A stretch of DNA of 64,000 nucleotides from Wocania ichthyoenteri Th78 (GCF_000789235.1 NZ_KN525716.1:781501-845500); one strand, 5' to 3'; shown: positions 8,552-19,683, numbered from the stretch's first letter. Program-made: numbers and translations. The notes: generated by a model not told the origin, from the sequence alone.

Positions 8552-8587
8552 AACGATGCTTAATGTTTATAAACATTAAGCATCGTT
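8552..8587. repeat. 36-bp perfect palindrome
   Basis: Two 18-bp arms meet with no loop at TTTA/TAAA (8569/8570); the outer ends are AACGATGCTTAATG and its complement. It lies in the 307-bp gap between the AraC start and the 3' end of the large propeller gene. It would form a strong hairpin and could end the PUL A transcript, but no clear T-run follows on the minus strand, so a protein-binding site is also possible. The rest of the gap shows nothing else. Confidence 0.7.
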
Positions 8588-8745
8588 ATGATATTTCTAA
8601 TATTAGTGTGTAATCATTTTTAAAATAAACTTACCTTGAACTGTATGTTTATAACAAAATTTCATCTATTTCGAAGGACATATTAGAATCACTCAAACTG
8701 TTCTCCAAATTAAGTAGTACAAATCAAAAAAGTACCAACTTGGTA

Positions 8746-11700
8746 TTAATCTTCTTCTAATAAATTATATCCTTTTACTATCTTTTTGTACTGTTTATAA
8801 TTTTCGGTTTTTATTTCTAAAATATATATCCCATTTGAAAGATTGGAGGTATTAATACTTACTTTATTATTGGTATCTATCTTTTTCGAAATAACCGTTC
8901 TTCCATTAATATCAATAAGTTTTATGTGAGCATTTTTACTTTGATTATCAATAAACCCTCCAATATTTAAAGTATCCATAAAAGGTATCGGGTATACTTT
9001 TAAATCAATAAGATCATTATTTTCACTTTCTATTGATAAAGAAGTTTTAGATGGAGATTTGGCAGTACTTTGATTTCCTACTATAACATTAATTTCTGCA
9101 GCAGAGGTATGATTAGTTCCACTTACATTAGATAGGGTTTTAAAACGAAGATAACTTCCTGTTTTTGGTGTAAAATTAACGGTCTTCAAGTTCGCATTGT
9201 TAGCAAAAGTTCCTGATGCTACTGCAGTCCCCCAATTTGAAGGATTATCACTTACATATATTTCGTACTGAGATACTCTTCCATTTACATTGCCATCTTG
9301 CCTTGGCAAGTAAGTAAAACCTTCTACCTCAAAGGTACCATCAAGATACAATTGTATTTCATGAGGTTGCGGATCTGAACCTCCAGCCCATTTGGTATGC
9401 CAGATTGTATTATTAGCCCCATCAATGGCATTAATAGCTTTACCATCTGATCCTACTGTTTCTTCACTATCTACATAATATACAGATAGTATTGGTGATG
9501 CAGGTCCTTTTATCACATCAATTTCTGCTGCTGTTGTGAAATTTTTTCCATCAACCTCAGAAAGTGAGCGAAATCTAACATAACTTCCATTTTTTGGTGT
9601 AAAATTAACTGTTTTCAAACTAGCATCATTAGCAAAAATACCAGAAGCCACAGCTGCTCCCCAATTTAAAGGATCGTTACTTACATATACTTCATACTGG
9701 GATACTCTTCCATTTGTATTACCATCTTGACGCGGTAGATATGTAAATGCGGAAACTGAAAAAGTACCTCCAAGATTCAATTGTATTTCATGAGGTTGAG
9801 GATCTGCCCCTCCAGCCCATTTAGTGTGCCAGATTGTAGTATTAACTCCATCAATGGCATTAATAGCTTTACCATCTGACCCTACTGTTTCTTCACTATC
9901 TACATAATGAACTGAAGTTTCTACAATGCGCTTAACAAAGTTCGTTAATGTCTGTGTGCTAGTTCCCCTTGAGTCTGTTACTGTTAAGGTTACATCAAAA
10001 CTATCCCCTGATGCGTTAGAATAATCAACTACAGGTCTTTCACTTGTTGAAGTGGAAGGAGTTCCTCCTGGAAAACTCCAAAGGTATGTGGCGGCTATAT
10101 CTGCTACTGAATAGTCTGCAAATTTAACTGTAGGATTGTTTACGCTAAAGGTATTTCGGTCTGCTGTGATATTCGCTTTTGGAGCTGTTAATTCAATTAA
10201 ATCATTCTCCCATAATCCTCTTGAGGTACCTAAACGTAATTTCCCTTTTGCATAATTAATAAACATAAAAGCCGCTTTACAGGCTGGCATGCCACTTCCA
10301 AATAATGCCCAATTTGACATTCCATTTTTCCTATAATATACCCCTAAGCCAGTTCCAATATATAATATGTCGTCACTACCTCTTTGGTAAATTATAGAAT
10401 ATATATGCTGATTAGGAAGTCCTGTTGAAAAATCGCTCCATGTTACCCCTCCATCAGTAGATTTAATTACTTTAGTGGTATTTGTTGCTCCTCTTAAAGT
10501 AACCCACAGGTGATTAGGATTTTGATCGCTCACTGCAAGACGCCATAAAGCATTAGTACCTATTAAAGACGCCGGAGGATTAACCTCAGTCCATGTAGCA
10601 CCTTCATCTGTAGATTTAATCACTCTATTAGGATCTACTACAGCATATACATAATTGGCATCTGCAAAACTAGATTTTACAGCAACGGCATTTCTACGCT
10701 CTGCTTCAAAGCTTTTAATAACTTCCCAACTGGATGCATTATTGGTTGATTTAGCCAACTTATAGGTCTTGTTTCTATCTCCATAATCGCTACCATAAAT
10801 TGTATAATATTGATGAGGGTGAAACTCAAGATTATCTAATGTTATATAACCCAGTTCAATCCCTAAGTTTTGCATTTGATGACCCGTTTTTCCTGTTAAA
10901 GATCTTTTAACGCGCTCGTGCCCCCAAGGGTGGTTATACATATATTGATCATCAATGGGATTAACATTTGCCGCCATAGCATCAGCTCCATTTACAGCAA
11001 TCCAACCTCCGTACACATTATCATCTCTATAACATATTTTATTATGGTTTAACCCAACAGCCATGACATCATTTTTAAAAGACTGACTGTAGCCCCAAAG
11101 CTCTTGGACACCTAGTCCATCACTTTTATCCTTAACAACAGTCATCCCTTTATCTGCAGAATAATAAACGCCTCCATCATTTGAATTCCATATATGATCT
11201 CCAACAATAGAAAGACCATGATGATCTCCATGCACTCCTTTATGTGCATTATTGGATTGATAATTATCATATTGATTACCAGTTACCACATTACCAGACC
11301 TGTCATAACTCCATGTAGCTCCGCCATCTGTACTTATCTTTAGTTTATTTGCTGCGCATGCTAAAAAGTTTTCATCTGTTTCTGAAACTGTAAAAGCAAA
11401 ATTCCATGTTATTTGAGCTAAATGCGCACCTTCATATAAAAAGTCTGAAGATCCTACGGCATTTTCCAAAGGACTACTGGAACTTCCGCAGCATTTTTTT
11501 GTAAAAGAGGACCCGCTATCTGACGATTTAAAAAAAGATATCTTATCATTGGTTCCACCTCCGTTAAAAGCAATAGCTATGTATACTACATTATTGTTAG
11601 CTGGTGTGGTTGCAATTCTTGCACGGTGAGAAACAATATTATAATCAGACGGAAAACCATTGTTAATGGTAGAAAAAGTACTACCACTATTGGTTGATCT

Positions 11701-12324
11701 TTTAAAATTAATCCAACTAGTAGATGTAGATTCTTCTAGAATATAAACGGTTTCAGGAGTTCCAGGTTTTATACGCATGTCCCAAATCTTTTTTGATGTT
11801 TGATATTTTTGAACCCAAGAATTACCTCCGTCAGTAGATTTATATAAAGTATATGTACCTTGATAGTCAGTTGTTGCATAAACTACGTTGCTATTGGTAG
11901 TTGATACATCTAGCCAATTTAAACTTCCATATTTATTTGGTTTAACCATTCTTAAATTAGTGTATGACCAATTTATACCACCATTTGTCGATTTAACAAC
12001 TCCTATATCGGTATTGGCGTATACAATTTGTGAATTCTGCTGACTATAAATGATTTCATTTACCCATTCTACTTCTGGAACATTACCAGAAACAAATGTA
12101 TAGTCATTTCCGCTATTATTTGTATGCCATATACCTGCTTTAGCTGCCCCTATCAAAACAGAACTCGTATTACTAGGATTTATACGTATAGACCTTACTA
12201 CACCACTTCCTCCATTATCTTGGGTACTATTCCAATTTAAAAATAACTGGGACCATTGATTCCCATTTTGTGCTTCAACAAAAAAGACTGTTAACAGGAA
12301 AAATAAATATATTACTTTTTTCAT
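8746..12324 (-). CDS. Giant T9SS-exported Asp-box propeller protein with PKD and two discoidin domains
   Basis: A 1192-residue protein: signal peptide (ends near VEAQ, residue 19), a long beta-propeller region of about 25-700 with many Asp-box (BNR) repeats such as STDGGNSW, STDGGATW, STDEGATW and STDGGVTW, a PKD-like domain (about 720-800), two tandem F5/8 type C (discoidin) domains (about 805-940 and 947-1080), and a T9SS tail (about 1110-1192, VYPIPFMDTLNIGG to KKIVKG). Asp-box propellers occur in sialidases, VPS10/sortilin-like proteins and GH74 glucanases; I see no motif that decides between them or proves catalysis. Discoidin domains often bind galactose-type sugars. It follows the small lipoprotein gene at 12392 by 67 bp and is the last gene of the PUL A run. 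Likely surface-exposed or released. Confidence 0.7.
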   Translation of the reverse strand: MKKVIYLFFLLTVFFVEAQNGNQWSQLFLNWNSTQDNGGSGVVRSIRINPSNTSSVLIGAAKAGIWHTNNSGNDYTFVSGNVPEVEWVNEIIYSQQNSQIVYANTDIGVVKSTNGGINWSYTNLRMVKPNKYGSLNWLDVSTTNSNVVYATTDYQGTYTLYKSTDGGNSWVQKYQTSKKIWDMRIKPGTPETVYILEESTSTSWINFKRSTNSGSTFSTINNGFPSDYNIVSHRARIATTPANNNVVYIAIAFNGGGTNDKISFFKSSDSGSSFTKKCCGSSSSPLENAVGSSDFLYEGAHLAQITWNFAFTVSETDENFLACAANKLKISTDGGATWSYDRSGNVVTGNQYDNYQSNNAHKGVHGDHHGLSIVGDHIWNSNDGGVYYSADKGMTVVKDKSDGLGVQELWGYSQSFKNDVMAVGLNHNKICYRDDNVYGGWIAVNGADAMAANVNPIDDQYMYNHPWGHERVKRSLTGKTGHQMQNLGIELGYITLDNLEFHPHQYYTIYGSDYGDRNKTYKLAKSTNNASSWEVIKSFEAERRNAVAVKSSFADANYVYAVVDPNRVIKSTDEGATWTEVNPPASLIGTNALWRLAVSDQNPNHLWVTLRGATNTTKVIKSTDGGVTWSDFSTGLPNQHIYSIIYQRGSDDILYIGTGLGVYYRKNGMSNWALFGSGMPACKAAFMFINYAKGKLRLGTSRGLWENDLIELTAPKANITADRNTFSVNNPTVKFADYSVADIAATYLWSFPGGTPSTSTSERPVVDYSNASGDSFDVTLTVTDSRGTSTQTLTNFVKRIVETSVHYVDSEETVGSDGKAINAIDGVNTTIWHTKWAGGADPQPHEIQLNLGGTFSVSAFTYLPRQDGNTNGRVSQYEVYVSNDPLNWGAAVASGIFANDASLKTVNFTPKNGSYVRFRSLSEVDGKNFTTAAEIDVIKGPASPILSVYYVDSEETVGSDGKAINAIDGANNTIWHTKWAGGSDPQPHEIQLYLDGTFEVEGFTYLPRQDGNVNGRVSQYEIYVSDNPSNWGTAVASGTFANNANLKTVNFTPKTGSYLRFKTLSNVSGTNHTSAAEINVIVGNQSTAKSPSKTSLSIESENNDLIDLKVYPIPFMDTLNIGGFIDNQSKNAHIKLIDINGRTVISKKIDTNNKVSINTSNLSNGIYILEIKTENYKQYKKIVKGYNLLEED
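9078..9909 (-). repeat. Tandem duplicated discoidin domains inside the propeller gene
   Basis: Two units of about 405 bp (roughly 9078-9482 and 9504-9909) encode near-identical F5/8 type C domains. Both contain YVDSEETVGSDGKAINAIDG, TIWHTKWAGG, DPQPHEIQL, YLPRQDGN and NGRVSQYE, and the DNA itself is still closely matched (for example CCATCAATGGCATTAATAGC in both). This points to a fairly recent in-gene duplication. Confidence 0.85.
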
Positions 12325-12391
12325 TTATTTGATTATTTAAAGATAAGTTCAGTTTTAAATATGAATAATTAAGGGTATTCAATTATCCCTT

Positions 12392-13120
12392 TTAGGAACC
12401 TTTAAAGCTAAATATGTCTGAGTTTGAAACATTCCCTTGAGTATCTATAGTTTTCACTCTCCAGTAATACGTTTTACCTGCTCCGACAATTACATTATTC
12501 AAGATTGTTTCAGTAATTTCTGTTTTATATTCTGCTGGGGAAGTTGTTTCTCCAAAATACACATTATAACTCTCAATATCATTATCAACATCACTTCCAC
12601 TCCATTCCAATGTTATGTTACCACTTGCCACATCTGCACCCCTAATAGGACTTACTGCTTCTGCTGGAAAAGGTGCATATGATGAAATACCCTCACCTGC
12701 ATTAAAAAATTTCCAGACTGGGCTTTCTGCTGTTTTAGATGATTCATTTGATCGTGAAACTACAGACCAAGAATATGGATTCCCTCTTTTTAGTTTTATA
12801 GAAATATTATTTTCTACCGTTGAATGACCAGTAGTAGTTCCAGTATTTAAATCTTTTAATTTTAAATTATAACTATCGGTATAGTTTCCTTTATTCCACT
12901 GAAACTTAACGGTACTTTCAGTAGATGTTATGCTAGTTCCTTCTGTACACTCACTATTTACATTAGGAAATACAAGTGTAGCAGCAGTTGGATCATTCAC
13001 AACAGGAGTTGGGTCTTGACTATTATCGTCTCCTTTACTACATGTAAAAAGAGCACATACACTAAAAAACAATATGATATTTTTTAGCTGTTTATAAGAC
13101 ATATATTTTAGTAGTTTCAT
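12392..13120 (-). CDS. Fibronectin type III-like surface lipoprotein
   Basis: A 242-residue predicted lipoprotein with a lipobox around LFTCSKG (about residue 27) and two fibronectin type III/Ig-like units (about 45-130 and 150-240; the second has [23 protein letters not shown] and [11 protein letters not shown]). No catalytic motif is seen; a glycan-binding or scaffold role is an inference. Its ATG at 13120 overlaps the stop of the 1340-residue propeller gene in an ATGA arrangement, so the two are probably translationally coupled. A second in-frame ATG lies at residue 7 (13102), giving a shorter signal peptide; the overlap favours 13120. The coupling suggests the lipoprotein and the exported propeller act as partners. 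Confidence 0.65.
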   Translation of the reverse strand: MKLLKYMSYKQLKNIILFFSVCALFTCSKGDDNSQDPTPVVNDPTAATLVFPNVNSECTEGTSITSTESTVKFQWNKGNYTDSYNLKLKDLNTGTTTGHSTVENNISIKLKRGNPYSWSVVSRSNESSKTAESPVWKFFNAGEGISSYAPFPAEAVSPIRGADVASGNITLEWSGSDVDNDIESYNVYFGETTSPAEYKTEITETILNNVIVGAGKTYYWRVKTIDTQGNVSNSDIFSFKGS

Positions 13121-16100
13121 TTTTTTAGGATTTTTAAAATAGACATGTTTGTTGCTGTTTCTAGTTTTACGGTATATATACCACTATCAAAGTGAGTCCC
13201 ATCAATTATAATAGTGTTATTGCTAACGGGTAAATGTCTAGATTGAATTAGCTTACCAGTAATAGAGTATATATTAACTGAAACCATTTCTGAAGAATCA
13301 TCTCCAATATTAACAGATAGATAATCTGTAAAAGGGTTGGGATATGCTATTGCTTTATCTGATACTAAAATTGATTTTTCAAAAACCCCTTGACAATCTT
13401 TATCTGTAGCTACATGAATGGAATTCATCCCGTTTGATAAATCCAATGTAACTTCAGAACTTAATGTTTTAGTTATTATCCCATTTAAGTTGATAATATA
13501 TGCTTTACCATTAGCTAGTTTTAATGAAATTGTTTTTTTACTAGTATTTACCTTTGATAACACAGATAAATCTGAAGGTTGCGTTATAACAATATCATAA
13601 CATCTCTTAAAATCAGTTTCAGGAATATTTTTTATTGTAATGCATACATTATAAGTTCCAGACTGTAAGTTTGCAAACTCAACTTCGTTAGCAAACTCTA
13701 AAGTGCTAGTACTTCCATTTCCAGTTATGGTTGCAATATAATCATGTGTCTCTACCGCAGTTATAATAATTTTTCCATTATCACTATTTCTACAGGTTTC
13801 TCCAATGGTTTGTATAGCAAAGTTATTGGCAGGTAGCACAAACAAACTGCAACCCATTTCATTCACAGGATCGTTTAATGGAGTTTCTGGACATGTATCA
13901 TTGACATCTAATACACCATCGTTATCGTCATCATCGTCACAAGCATCCCCTAATCCATCACCATCAAAATCAGCTTGATCTGGATTATCTATCCCAGGAC
14001 AATTATCACTTATACAACCTATTAATGTTAATTCTACCGCTGAAGCCCACTCGCCGCCATTTACCTCAGAAAGCGCTTTTAACCTCATATACCTTCCATT
14101 AACAGGCGTATCAAATGTTACTGTTTGTTTAGCACTTGTATTCTCGAAAACTCCAATATGCGCAGGTTCTCCCCAATTATTTTTATCGTAACTAAAATAT
14201 AATTCATAATCCTTTATTCTTCCATTTTCGCCGCTTGCTCTTGGAGAATATATAAACTCACTAATACTATATGAATTTCCTAGATCAATTTGAATTTCAT
14301 GAGGATATGGGTCTCTAGTTGGGCTCCAACGCGTATGCCACATCGTTGATTCATTTCCATCAAAAGCCATTGTTGCTGAATACCCAGGTGCAATATTAGC
14401 TTGTTCGCTATCGACATATATTAACGACCATTCTGATTTTGGTAATTCGGCAGGGTTATTACAGTCGGTAATAGAAGGACAAGTTGTTGTTGTTACCATG
14501 TTCTCTATTTCTTTAACATAATCAACACCATTTTGAGTTACTGTTAATTTTACTGTGTACGAACCTGGAGCTCCTAATATAACTTCTGGGTTTCTTATAT
14601 TAGGATTACTAATATATGTTGGAGCCGGAGTTATTTCCCATTTCCAACTTGCTCCTTCATGATTTAAAATGGAATGATCATCAAAATGCAAAACATCATC
14701 CATACATTTGTTTGATACATTTTCTACCCAAGGGTTTACTATTGGCGTAAAATTTTGTTCTTGTAAGGGCGTTTCCCAAACACCTCCACCACCAGCTAAT
14801 CTTATTTTTCCATCTCTATAAAAGGGAATTGCTGCTCTAATTCTAAAATTACCTGGATAATTATTAGCAAATAAACTCCAATCTGACATAGAACTTTTTC
14901 TATAATACACTTCAGATTGATTTCCAGAACTAGATGTGTTAAATAGATATATTAAATCTTCTCCACTTGTGGTTGGCTGAATTACTAGTTTTTTTGTGTG
15001 TCCATTTACTGTACCTGTTATATTTGTCCAAGTATCTCCACCATTAACTGATTTAAAAACTGAACCTATGGTATTCGTCTGATTTCCGTTTGAATAACAA
15101 GCATAAATAGTATTTTCATCATAAGGCGAAATCACAAGACTGGTTCTACCATTCATCTTACTTCCTCCATTAGAATTATTACTTAACGAGGGTTTATGCA
15201 CCCAAGTAACACCTAGATCATCGCTTCTATATAACCCAGAACCGTTAATATCTGCATAAATTACATTAGGGTTACTAAAACTCATTTGTATGCAAAGTAC
15301 TGTACCAGAAAAAGTATATAAAGATTCAAAAGTTTCACCCATATCTGTACTTTTCCAAATACTATTCCCCTGACCTAAAAATAAAATTTCAAAATAATTA
15401 GGATGGTGTATTAAATCGCTTCTTCTTCCTCCATATTCAAGCATGTTTGGATATTTGGTAAATTTAAATCTTCCTTCAGCTTGAGATTCAGCTGTTGGTG
15501 GTAAAATCCAACCTGCCCCAAGATCATTAAAAGCAGCGTGCCTGCTTTTGCCTTGTAACACCCATCCTGTTGCAGACTCGCCTCCTCCCATTCTAAGCGT
15601 TTTACCATTATAAAAATCTGCCAAAGCCATATTTCCATTATGATAGCGTCCTCCAACAACAATATCTTCATTCCAACCTTGATCAAACCCCCACATAGCA
15701 GAACCTACCAATCCATTAATTCTAGGCTGAAAATTGGTTTCGAAAGCATCTGTTGAAAAGCTCATACCTCCATCTGTAGCTACCCAAACCGAATTATCAG
15801 GTAACCATTTTATATCTTGCATGTCTGGATGGATACTAAACCTTCCAAAATACCCTCCAATAGCATCAAACTGATTACCCCCATTGGTTGTTTTAAATAA
15901 AGTAAGTGTTCCTACAAAGAACTCATCTGCGTTAATTGGAGAAATTTCCAAAACCAAATCGTAATAACCTTGCCCATTATTATATTTAAATGTTGATGTG
16001 TTACAATCAATTACTTTAGTCCAGGTCCAGTTAGTTCCGTTTAAAATACCTTTATATAAAAAAGGTGTGTTATTTTCACTTAACATGGTAACCAACAACA

Positions 16101-17139
16101 TATTTGAATTAGCTGGTGTTACTGCTATTAGCCCTCCGCTAATATCTGCTATTGTTGGAAAACCAGATACAACAGAAAAATTATCACCTCCATCTGTGGA
16201 TTCTAAAATCTCAAAATTCCCTGAATCACCTTTAACTATCGAATAAATTCTATTGTTATTATTTGGTTGAAACTCTATATCATAAGCTCTTTTTGAGTTT
16301 TTTTGCACCCATGATGTACCAGCATCCATTGAAACGTAAATTCCTTTATTAGAAGATACAATCAACTTATTATGGTTATTAGGATCTATAATTATATGAT
16401 TTGCTGCAAACGCCGTCCCAGGTTGAAGCATTGGTATCCAAGTAACCCCTCCATCTGTAGTTTTATGTATTTGATTTCCTCCTGAAACATAAACAATATC
16501 AGGATTTACAGGATGTATTAATACATCAAGTACTGCAGAAAAAAGATAATTAGGCGCCAGCATTGTCCAATTTTGACCCCCGTCAATAGTTTTATTAACA
16601 TATGCTGTTTCTGTACCTGCGTAAATTATATTAGGATCCCCTTGAAATACATCAAACGAGTATACATTTACTTGCCAAGGAGCAACAGGAGGAATTACAG
16701 AGCCGTTAGAACCTTTTCTAAAAAAAGTGTTTTTAGGACCTAAAAATGACCAATTAGAGTTGGAATTATCGAACGTTTTTTGTTGTTTAGTTTTTACAAC
16801 TTTTTTAGATAGATTATTTTCTGGTAATATTATTCTACCACTAGAATCTACATAATCAGCAACAACTCTACTCCAAATTTTATAATAACGGATAATAGCA
16901 CTTTTTTCACTTTCATTATTTTTCATGTACGCTTTGTATTTACTATCAATTTCGTTAAAATTAATAGGGTATGCATACAATAATTTTGCCCAATCAGGCA
17001 AGTTTTCATTAAAAGTTGGTTTATAATCAGTAATAACCCCTAGTAGTTCATCGTAAGAGGTTATGTGTGTTTGTGCATAACTCTTCGAGATAACAAAAAA
17101 AGAAATTGCTATAATTAAATAATTACATAATTTTTTCAT
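13117..17139 (-). CDS. Giant T9SS-exported Asp-box propeller protein with PKD, discoidin and thrombospondin-3 repeats
   Basis: A 1340-residue protein: signal peptide (ends near SYAQ, residue 23), an N-terminal helical region (about 25-125), a long Asp-box propeller (about 130-840; [36 protein letters not shown]), a PKD-like domain (about 850-940), one F5/8 type C domain (about 955-1090), an aspartate-rich thrombospondin type 3 calcium-binding stretch ([19 protein letters not shown], about 1100-1130) and a T9SS tail (last 80 residues, [15 protein letters not shown]). It resembles the 1192-residue protein two genes downstream, sharing propeller, discoidin and export tail. Substrate and catalysis are unknown. 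It is the first gene after a 316-bp gap in the PUL A run, so it may have its own promoter, and is coupled to the following lipoprotein. Confidence 0.7.
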   Translation of the reverse strand: MKKLCNYLIIAISFFVISKSYAQTHITSYDELLGVITDYKPTFNENLPDWAKLLYAYPINFNEIDSKYKAYMKNNESEKSAIIRYYKIWSRVVADYVDSSGRIILPENNLSKKVVKTKQQKTFDNSNSNWSFLGPKNTFFRKGSNGSVIPPVAPWQVNVYSFDVFQGDPNIIYAGTETAYVNKTIDGGQNWTMLAPNYLFSAVLDVLIHPVNPDIVYVSGGNQIHKTTDGGVTWIPMLQPGTAFAANHIIIDPNNHNKLIVSSNKGIYVSMDAGTSWVQKNSKRAYDIEFQPNNNNRIYSIVKGDSGNFEILESTDGGDNFSVVSGFPTIADISGGLIAVTPANSNMLLVTMLSENNTPFLYKGILNGTNWTWTKVIDCNTSTFKYNNGQGYYDLVLEISPINADEFFVGTLTLFKTTNGGNQFDAIGGYFGRFSIHPDMQDIKWLPDNSVWVATDGGMSFSTDAFETNFQPRINGLVGSAMWGFDQGWNEDIVVGGRYHNGNMALADFYNGKTLRMGGGESATGWVLQGKSRHAAFNDLGAGWILPPTAESQAEGRFKFTKYPNMLEYGGRRSDLIHHPNYFEILFLGQGNSIWKSTDMGETFESLYTFSGTVLCIQMSFSNPNVIYADINGSGLYRSDDLGVTWVHKPSLSNNSNGGSKMNGRTSLVISPYDENTIYACYSNGNQTNTIGSVFKSVNGGDTWTNITGTVNGHTKKLVIQPTTSGEDLIYLFNTSSSGNQSEVYYRKSSMSDWSLFANNYPGNFRIRAAIPFYRDGKIRLAGGGGVWETPLQEQNFTPIVNPWVENVSNKCMDDVLHFDDHSILNHEGASWKWEITPAPTYISNPNIRNPEVILGAPGSYTVKLTVTQNGVDYVKEIENMVTTTTCPSITDCNNPAELPKSEWSLIYVDSEQANIAPGYSATMAFDGNESTMWHTRWSPTRDPYPHEIQIDLGNSYSISEFIYSPRASGENGRIKDYELYFSYDKNNWGEPAHIGVFENTSAKQTVTFDTPVNGRYMRLKALSEVNGGEWASAVELTLIGCISDNCPGIDNPDQADFDGDGLGDACDDDDDNDGVLDVNDTCPETPLNDPVNEMGCSLFVLPANNFAIQTIGETCRNSDNGKIIITAVETHDYIATITGNGSTSTLEFANEVEFANLQSGTYNVCITIKNIPETDFKRCYDIVITQPSDLSVLSKVNTSKKTISLKLANGKAYIINLNGIITKTLSSEVTLDLSNGMNSIHVATDKDCQGVFEKSILVSDKAIAYPNPFTDYLSVNIGDDSSEMVSVNIYSITGKLIQSRHLPVSNNTIIIDGTHFDSGIYTVKLETATNMSILKILKK

Positions 17140-17213
17140 AATTAAAAAATAAGGTTTTAAAATAATTATAGGATTAATTTTTAACCCTATAATTATATAT
17201 TATAATTAATTTT

Positions 17214-17310
17214 CTAGACCAAAACATTTAATTCTGCAAAGAATGTAGCATAACTTCTTTCTTCTAAAACCATAAACTTTATGTATCTACCTTTTGTTAT
17301 ACATCGTTTT
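17214..17310 (-). pseudogene. Decayed discoidin (F5/8 type C) domain remnant
   Basis: Reading the minus strand from about 17303 gives TKGRYIKFMVLEERSYATFF followed by AELNVLV and TAG at 17214-17216. This is the characteristic end of a discoidin domain and parallels GSYVRFRSLSEVDG...AAEIDV in the neighbouring propeller protein. Upstream, matches such as ADKIID are broken by stops (near 17340 and 17370) and frame changes. It is therefore the tail of a lost gene between the DUF4998-like and propeller genes. The rest of the 316-bp gap shows nothing else. Confidence 0.6.
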
Positions 17311-17455
17311 AGTTCCATGCATCATTATTATTAGTCTTAACCTAATTTCTATCAATTATTTTATCAGCTAAATAAGGCTATTGTGTCTCGATAACATCAA
17401 AAAAAATCAATAGATCTTCTTTCCAATTTAATTTATTTAATAGAACAGATTGAAA

Positions 17456-18439
17456 TTATATTGGTGTTACTGAATAAATTTTAGCCCATGAGTTTCCATA
17501 TACATCAGTAGTTGTAATCTCAATATTCTGAGTTCCATTTTCCATGGGTGTAATAGTATATGTTCCAACTGTACTATTAGATGTTATACTTTTATTTACA
17601 GGGTTACCAGCGACAGTATTTTTAAAATTAAATATTACATCTAAATTTTCTGAATTTTGCCAATCGACCTTAACACCTCCTGAGACTGGTTGAAAAGTAA
17701 CGCTATTCAATATTGTTTCAAGCTTTAATGGATGATTAATAGTATTCCAATCTGAACTAAATTGATCAATACTTGTTTCCATACCATTTTCATCTGCAAG
17801 CGTTGGCACATAAAAAGTTCTGTATTGTATTGGTTTTGTAATGTCTAATTGTTCAATACTAATAGAATTAGTATCATTAGCAATTATATCTACAACTTCT
17901 ACATTGCTCAAATTGGTATACTTTAATTCCGTATTACGCACAAGATCATCACTTAATTTAAAAGTAACATCAGCTTTTGCATCGCTTTTATAAGAGAATG
18001 TGTTTGTAGCTCTTGGGTTTAAACTTGATCTGAAATTTTCACCATAGACAGTACCAAAAACTACAGTTTTAATTGAAACATTACCACTTGTCTCTTTTGA
18101 AACAACTTCAAAAGTATACGATTTTTCTTCAAGATTATCAATAATAAACTCTAATGCATCTGTTTGATTTTGAGATTTTGTATATGGGAAAATTTCATTA
18201 TTTTCTCTATTATTCCAGTACACTATAATTTCATTTACATTAAATGCATTAGAAATGTATCCTTCAATTTTCAATCTATTATTTCCTGAATATGTTTTTA
18301 ATGAATCTACTTTGTTTGAATATTGAACTTCACCATCTTCAATATACTTTTGGTGAAACTCATAAGTATCATTACAAGAACTAAAAACAAAAACCATTAA
18401 TAAAACAATTGATGCTATATAATATTTAAATAATTTCAT
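17456..18439 (-). CDS. DUF4998-like surface lipoprotein of PUL A
   Basis: A 327-residue lipoprotein (lipobox FVFSSC, Cys22). The first domain (about 25-210) opens HQKYIEDGEVQYSNKVDSLKTYSGNNRLKIEGYIS, the pattern of the DUF4998 family found beside SusD in PULs; a second beta-rich unit fills the C-terminus (about 235-327). These proteins sit on the outer membrane and are thought to help bind glycan, replacing SusE/SusF. It follows the DUF4959-like gene by 17 bp and is the last gene of the susCD transcript before the remnant-containing gap. No enzyme motif is visible. Confidence 0.65.
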   Translation of the reverse strand: MKLFKYYIASIVLLMVFVFSSCNDTYEFHQKYIEDGEVQYSNKVDSLKTYSGNNRLKIEGYISNAFNVNEIIVYWNNRENNEIFPYTKSQNQTDALEFIIDNLEEKSYTFEVVSKETSGNVSIKTVVFGTVYGENFRSSLNPRATNTFSYKSDAKADVTFKLSDDLVRNTELKYTNLSNVEVVDIIANDTNSISIEQLDITKPIQYRTFYVPTLADENGMETSIDQFSSDWNTINHPLKLETILNSVTFQPVSGGVKVDWQNSENLDVIFNFKNTVAGNPVNKSITSNSTVGTYTITPMENGTQNIEITTTDVYGNSWAKIYSVTPI

Positions 18440-18456
18440 TATTTATATTTTTATTA

Positions 18457-19659
18457 TTAATTAGAAATACTTCCCCAAAATGATAGTTCAGATAAATTGA
18501 TATAACCTGACCCATCCCATGTCTCATGAACGGCTAAACGGAAATATCTAATTTCTACCGGATCGTCAAAAGTGAATTCATCGCCTGATAAAAAGCTAGC
18601 AATATCTTCATCGGTTTTTTGACCCAGAGGCAATCCTGAAGGTTTAACAGATAAACACTCTTTTAATAAAATCCAATCTTCTAGATTTCCATCTTCACCA
18701 GGTACCTCTTTAGAACCATATACATCGTATCTTTTTGGGTTACCGTGAGTAAATGCAAAATTTTGCTCATTAAGGGACCTTTGATATAGTTTAAATCTGC
18801 TTAATGTAACAAGACTTCCTAAATCAATTGTCATTATGCTAGGTCTTGGTACATTACCAGCTTGTGTATGTGCATAATTGGTGAAATCATTATCGAGAAG
18901 GTTTTCTATAGAACCTCCCCAATTAGCCCAATTATCATCATTTTGTAAAGGTCTTCTAAGCATTTTACTTTTATCTAAAAGCTCTTCAAATAATGGTGTT
19001 AATAATTTATCAGGAGTTGAAGGATATATTGTATCAGAATAATTATCGTAACGATCTCTAATAACCGCAGCAAATTTAGTAGGAACTGATGCATAACCTC
19101 TTAAAGAAACTTTGTTTGTTTTTAGTGATGTATATTCTGTTCTAACTTTTACTAAATCTCCATATTGGTCTTCTGCCAATAATTCAACAGATATTGGTGC
19201 ATTTAAGTCATTTTCCCAAGTAAATTTAGCACCTCCAAAATCTGCAACAATATCTATTGTTTGTTGAATTGCAAATACGGGAGGTGTTAGAGGAGATACT
19301 GTAAAAACTACTGGTTCAGAAGCAACTTCTGAACGCGTAACTGTATAAACTTTTATCGTTTTTTCATTTGTATCTCCAAATCCTAATATTTGAATATTGT
19401 TATTAAAAATTGAAGTTTTAACCTCTGCTAGGTTTCCAGCTGAATTTGTATATACAGCTTTAACATATAACAAATCTTTACCAGCAGGCAAATCATACGT
19501 TATATCAACCCCTCCATTAATAGGTGTAAACGCTAAGTTTTCAACCTTTGGAGGTATTAACGAGCTTTTAGAAATTGGCTCGTGTTCATTTTCTTCACAC
19601 CCAATAAATAAAAGTAAAATTGGGATTATAAGTACTATTATTTTAAGTTTCATATACAT
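18457..19659 (-). CDS. DUF4959/DUF5126/DUF5000-like surface glycan-binding lipoprotein
   Basis: A 400-residue lipoprotein (LLLFIGC, Cys21). The N-terminal part (about 30-125: PPKVENLAFTPINGGVDITYDLP) matches DUF4959-type Ig folds, the middle (about 125-220) DUF5126, and the C-terminal about 150 residues a discoidin-like DUF5000 domain (IENLLDNDFTNYAHT, MTIDLGSLVTLSRFKLYQR, IRYFRLAVHETW). Proteins with this layout follow susD in many Bacteroidota PULs and are presumed surface glycan-binding proteins. A second ATG at residue 3 is possible. It lies 24 bp after the SusD gene on the same strand. Confidence 0.7.
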   Translation of the reverse strand: MYMKLKIIVLIIPILLLFIGCEENEHEPISKSSLIPPKVENLAFTPINGGVDITYDLPAGKDLLYVKAVYTNSAGNLAEVKTSIFNNNIQILGFGDTNEKTIKVYTVTRSEVASEPVVFTVSPLTPPVFAIQQTIDIVADFGGAKFTWENDLNAPISVELLAEDQYGDLVKVRTEYTSLKTNKVSLRGYASVPTKFAAVIRDRYDNYSDTIYPSTPDKLLTPLFEELLDKSKMLRRPLQNDDNWANWGGSIENLLDNDFTNYAHTQAGNVPRPSIMTIDLGSLVTLSRFKLYQRSLNEQNFAFTHGNPKRYDVYGSKEVPGEDGNLEDWILLKECLSVKPSGLPLGQKTDEDIASFLSGDEFTFDDPVEIRYFRLAVHETWDGSGYINLSELSFWGSISN

Positions 19660-19683
19660 TTTTTTTAAAAGTTAATAAGATAA

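Noticed and set aside
8746-12324. Naming the Asp-box propeller a sialidase
   Set aside because: Asp boxes are shared by sialidases, GH74 and VPS10-like proteins; the arginine triad and FRIP motif of sialidases were not seen.
15411-15686. Minus-strand 91-codon ORF inside the 1340-residue propeller gene
   Set aside because: It is another frame of a strongly supported gene, with no family match.
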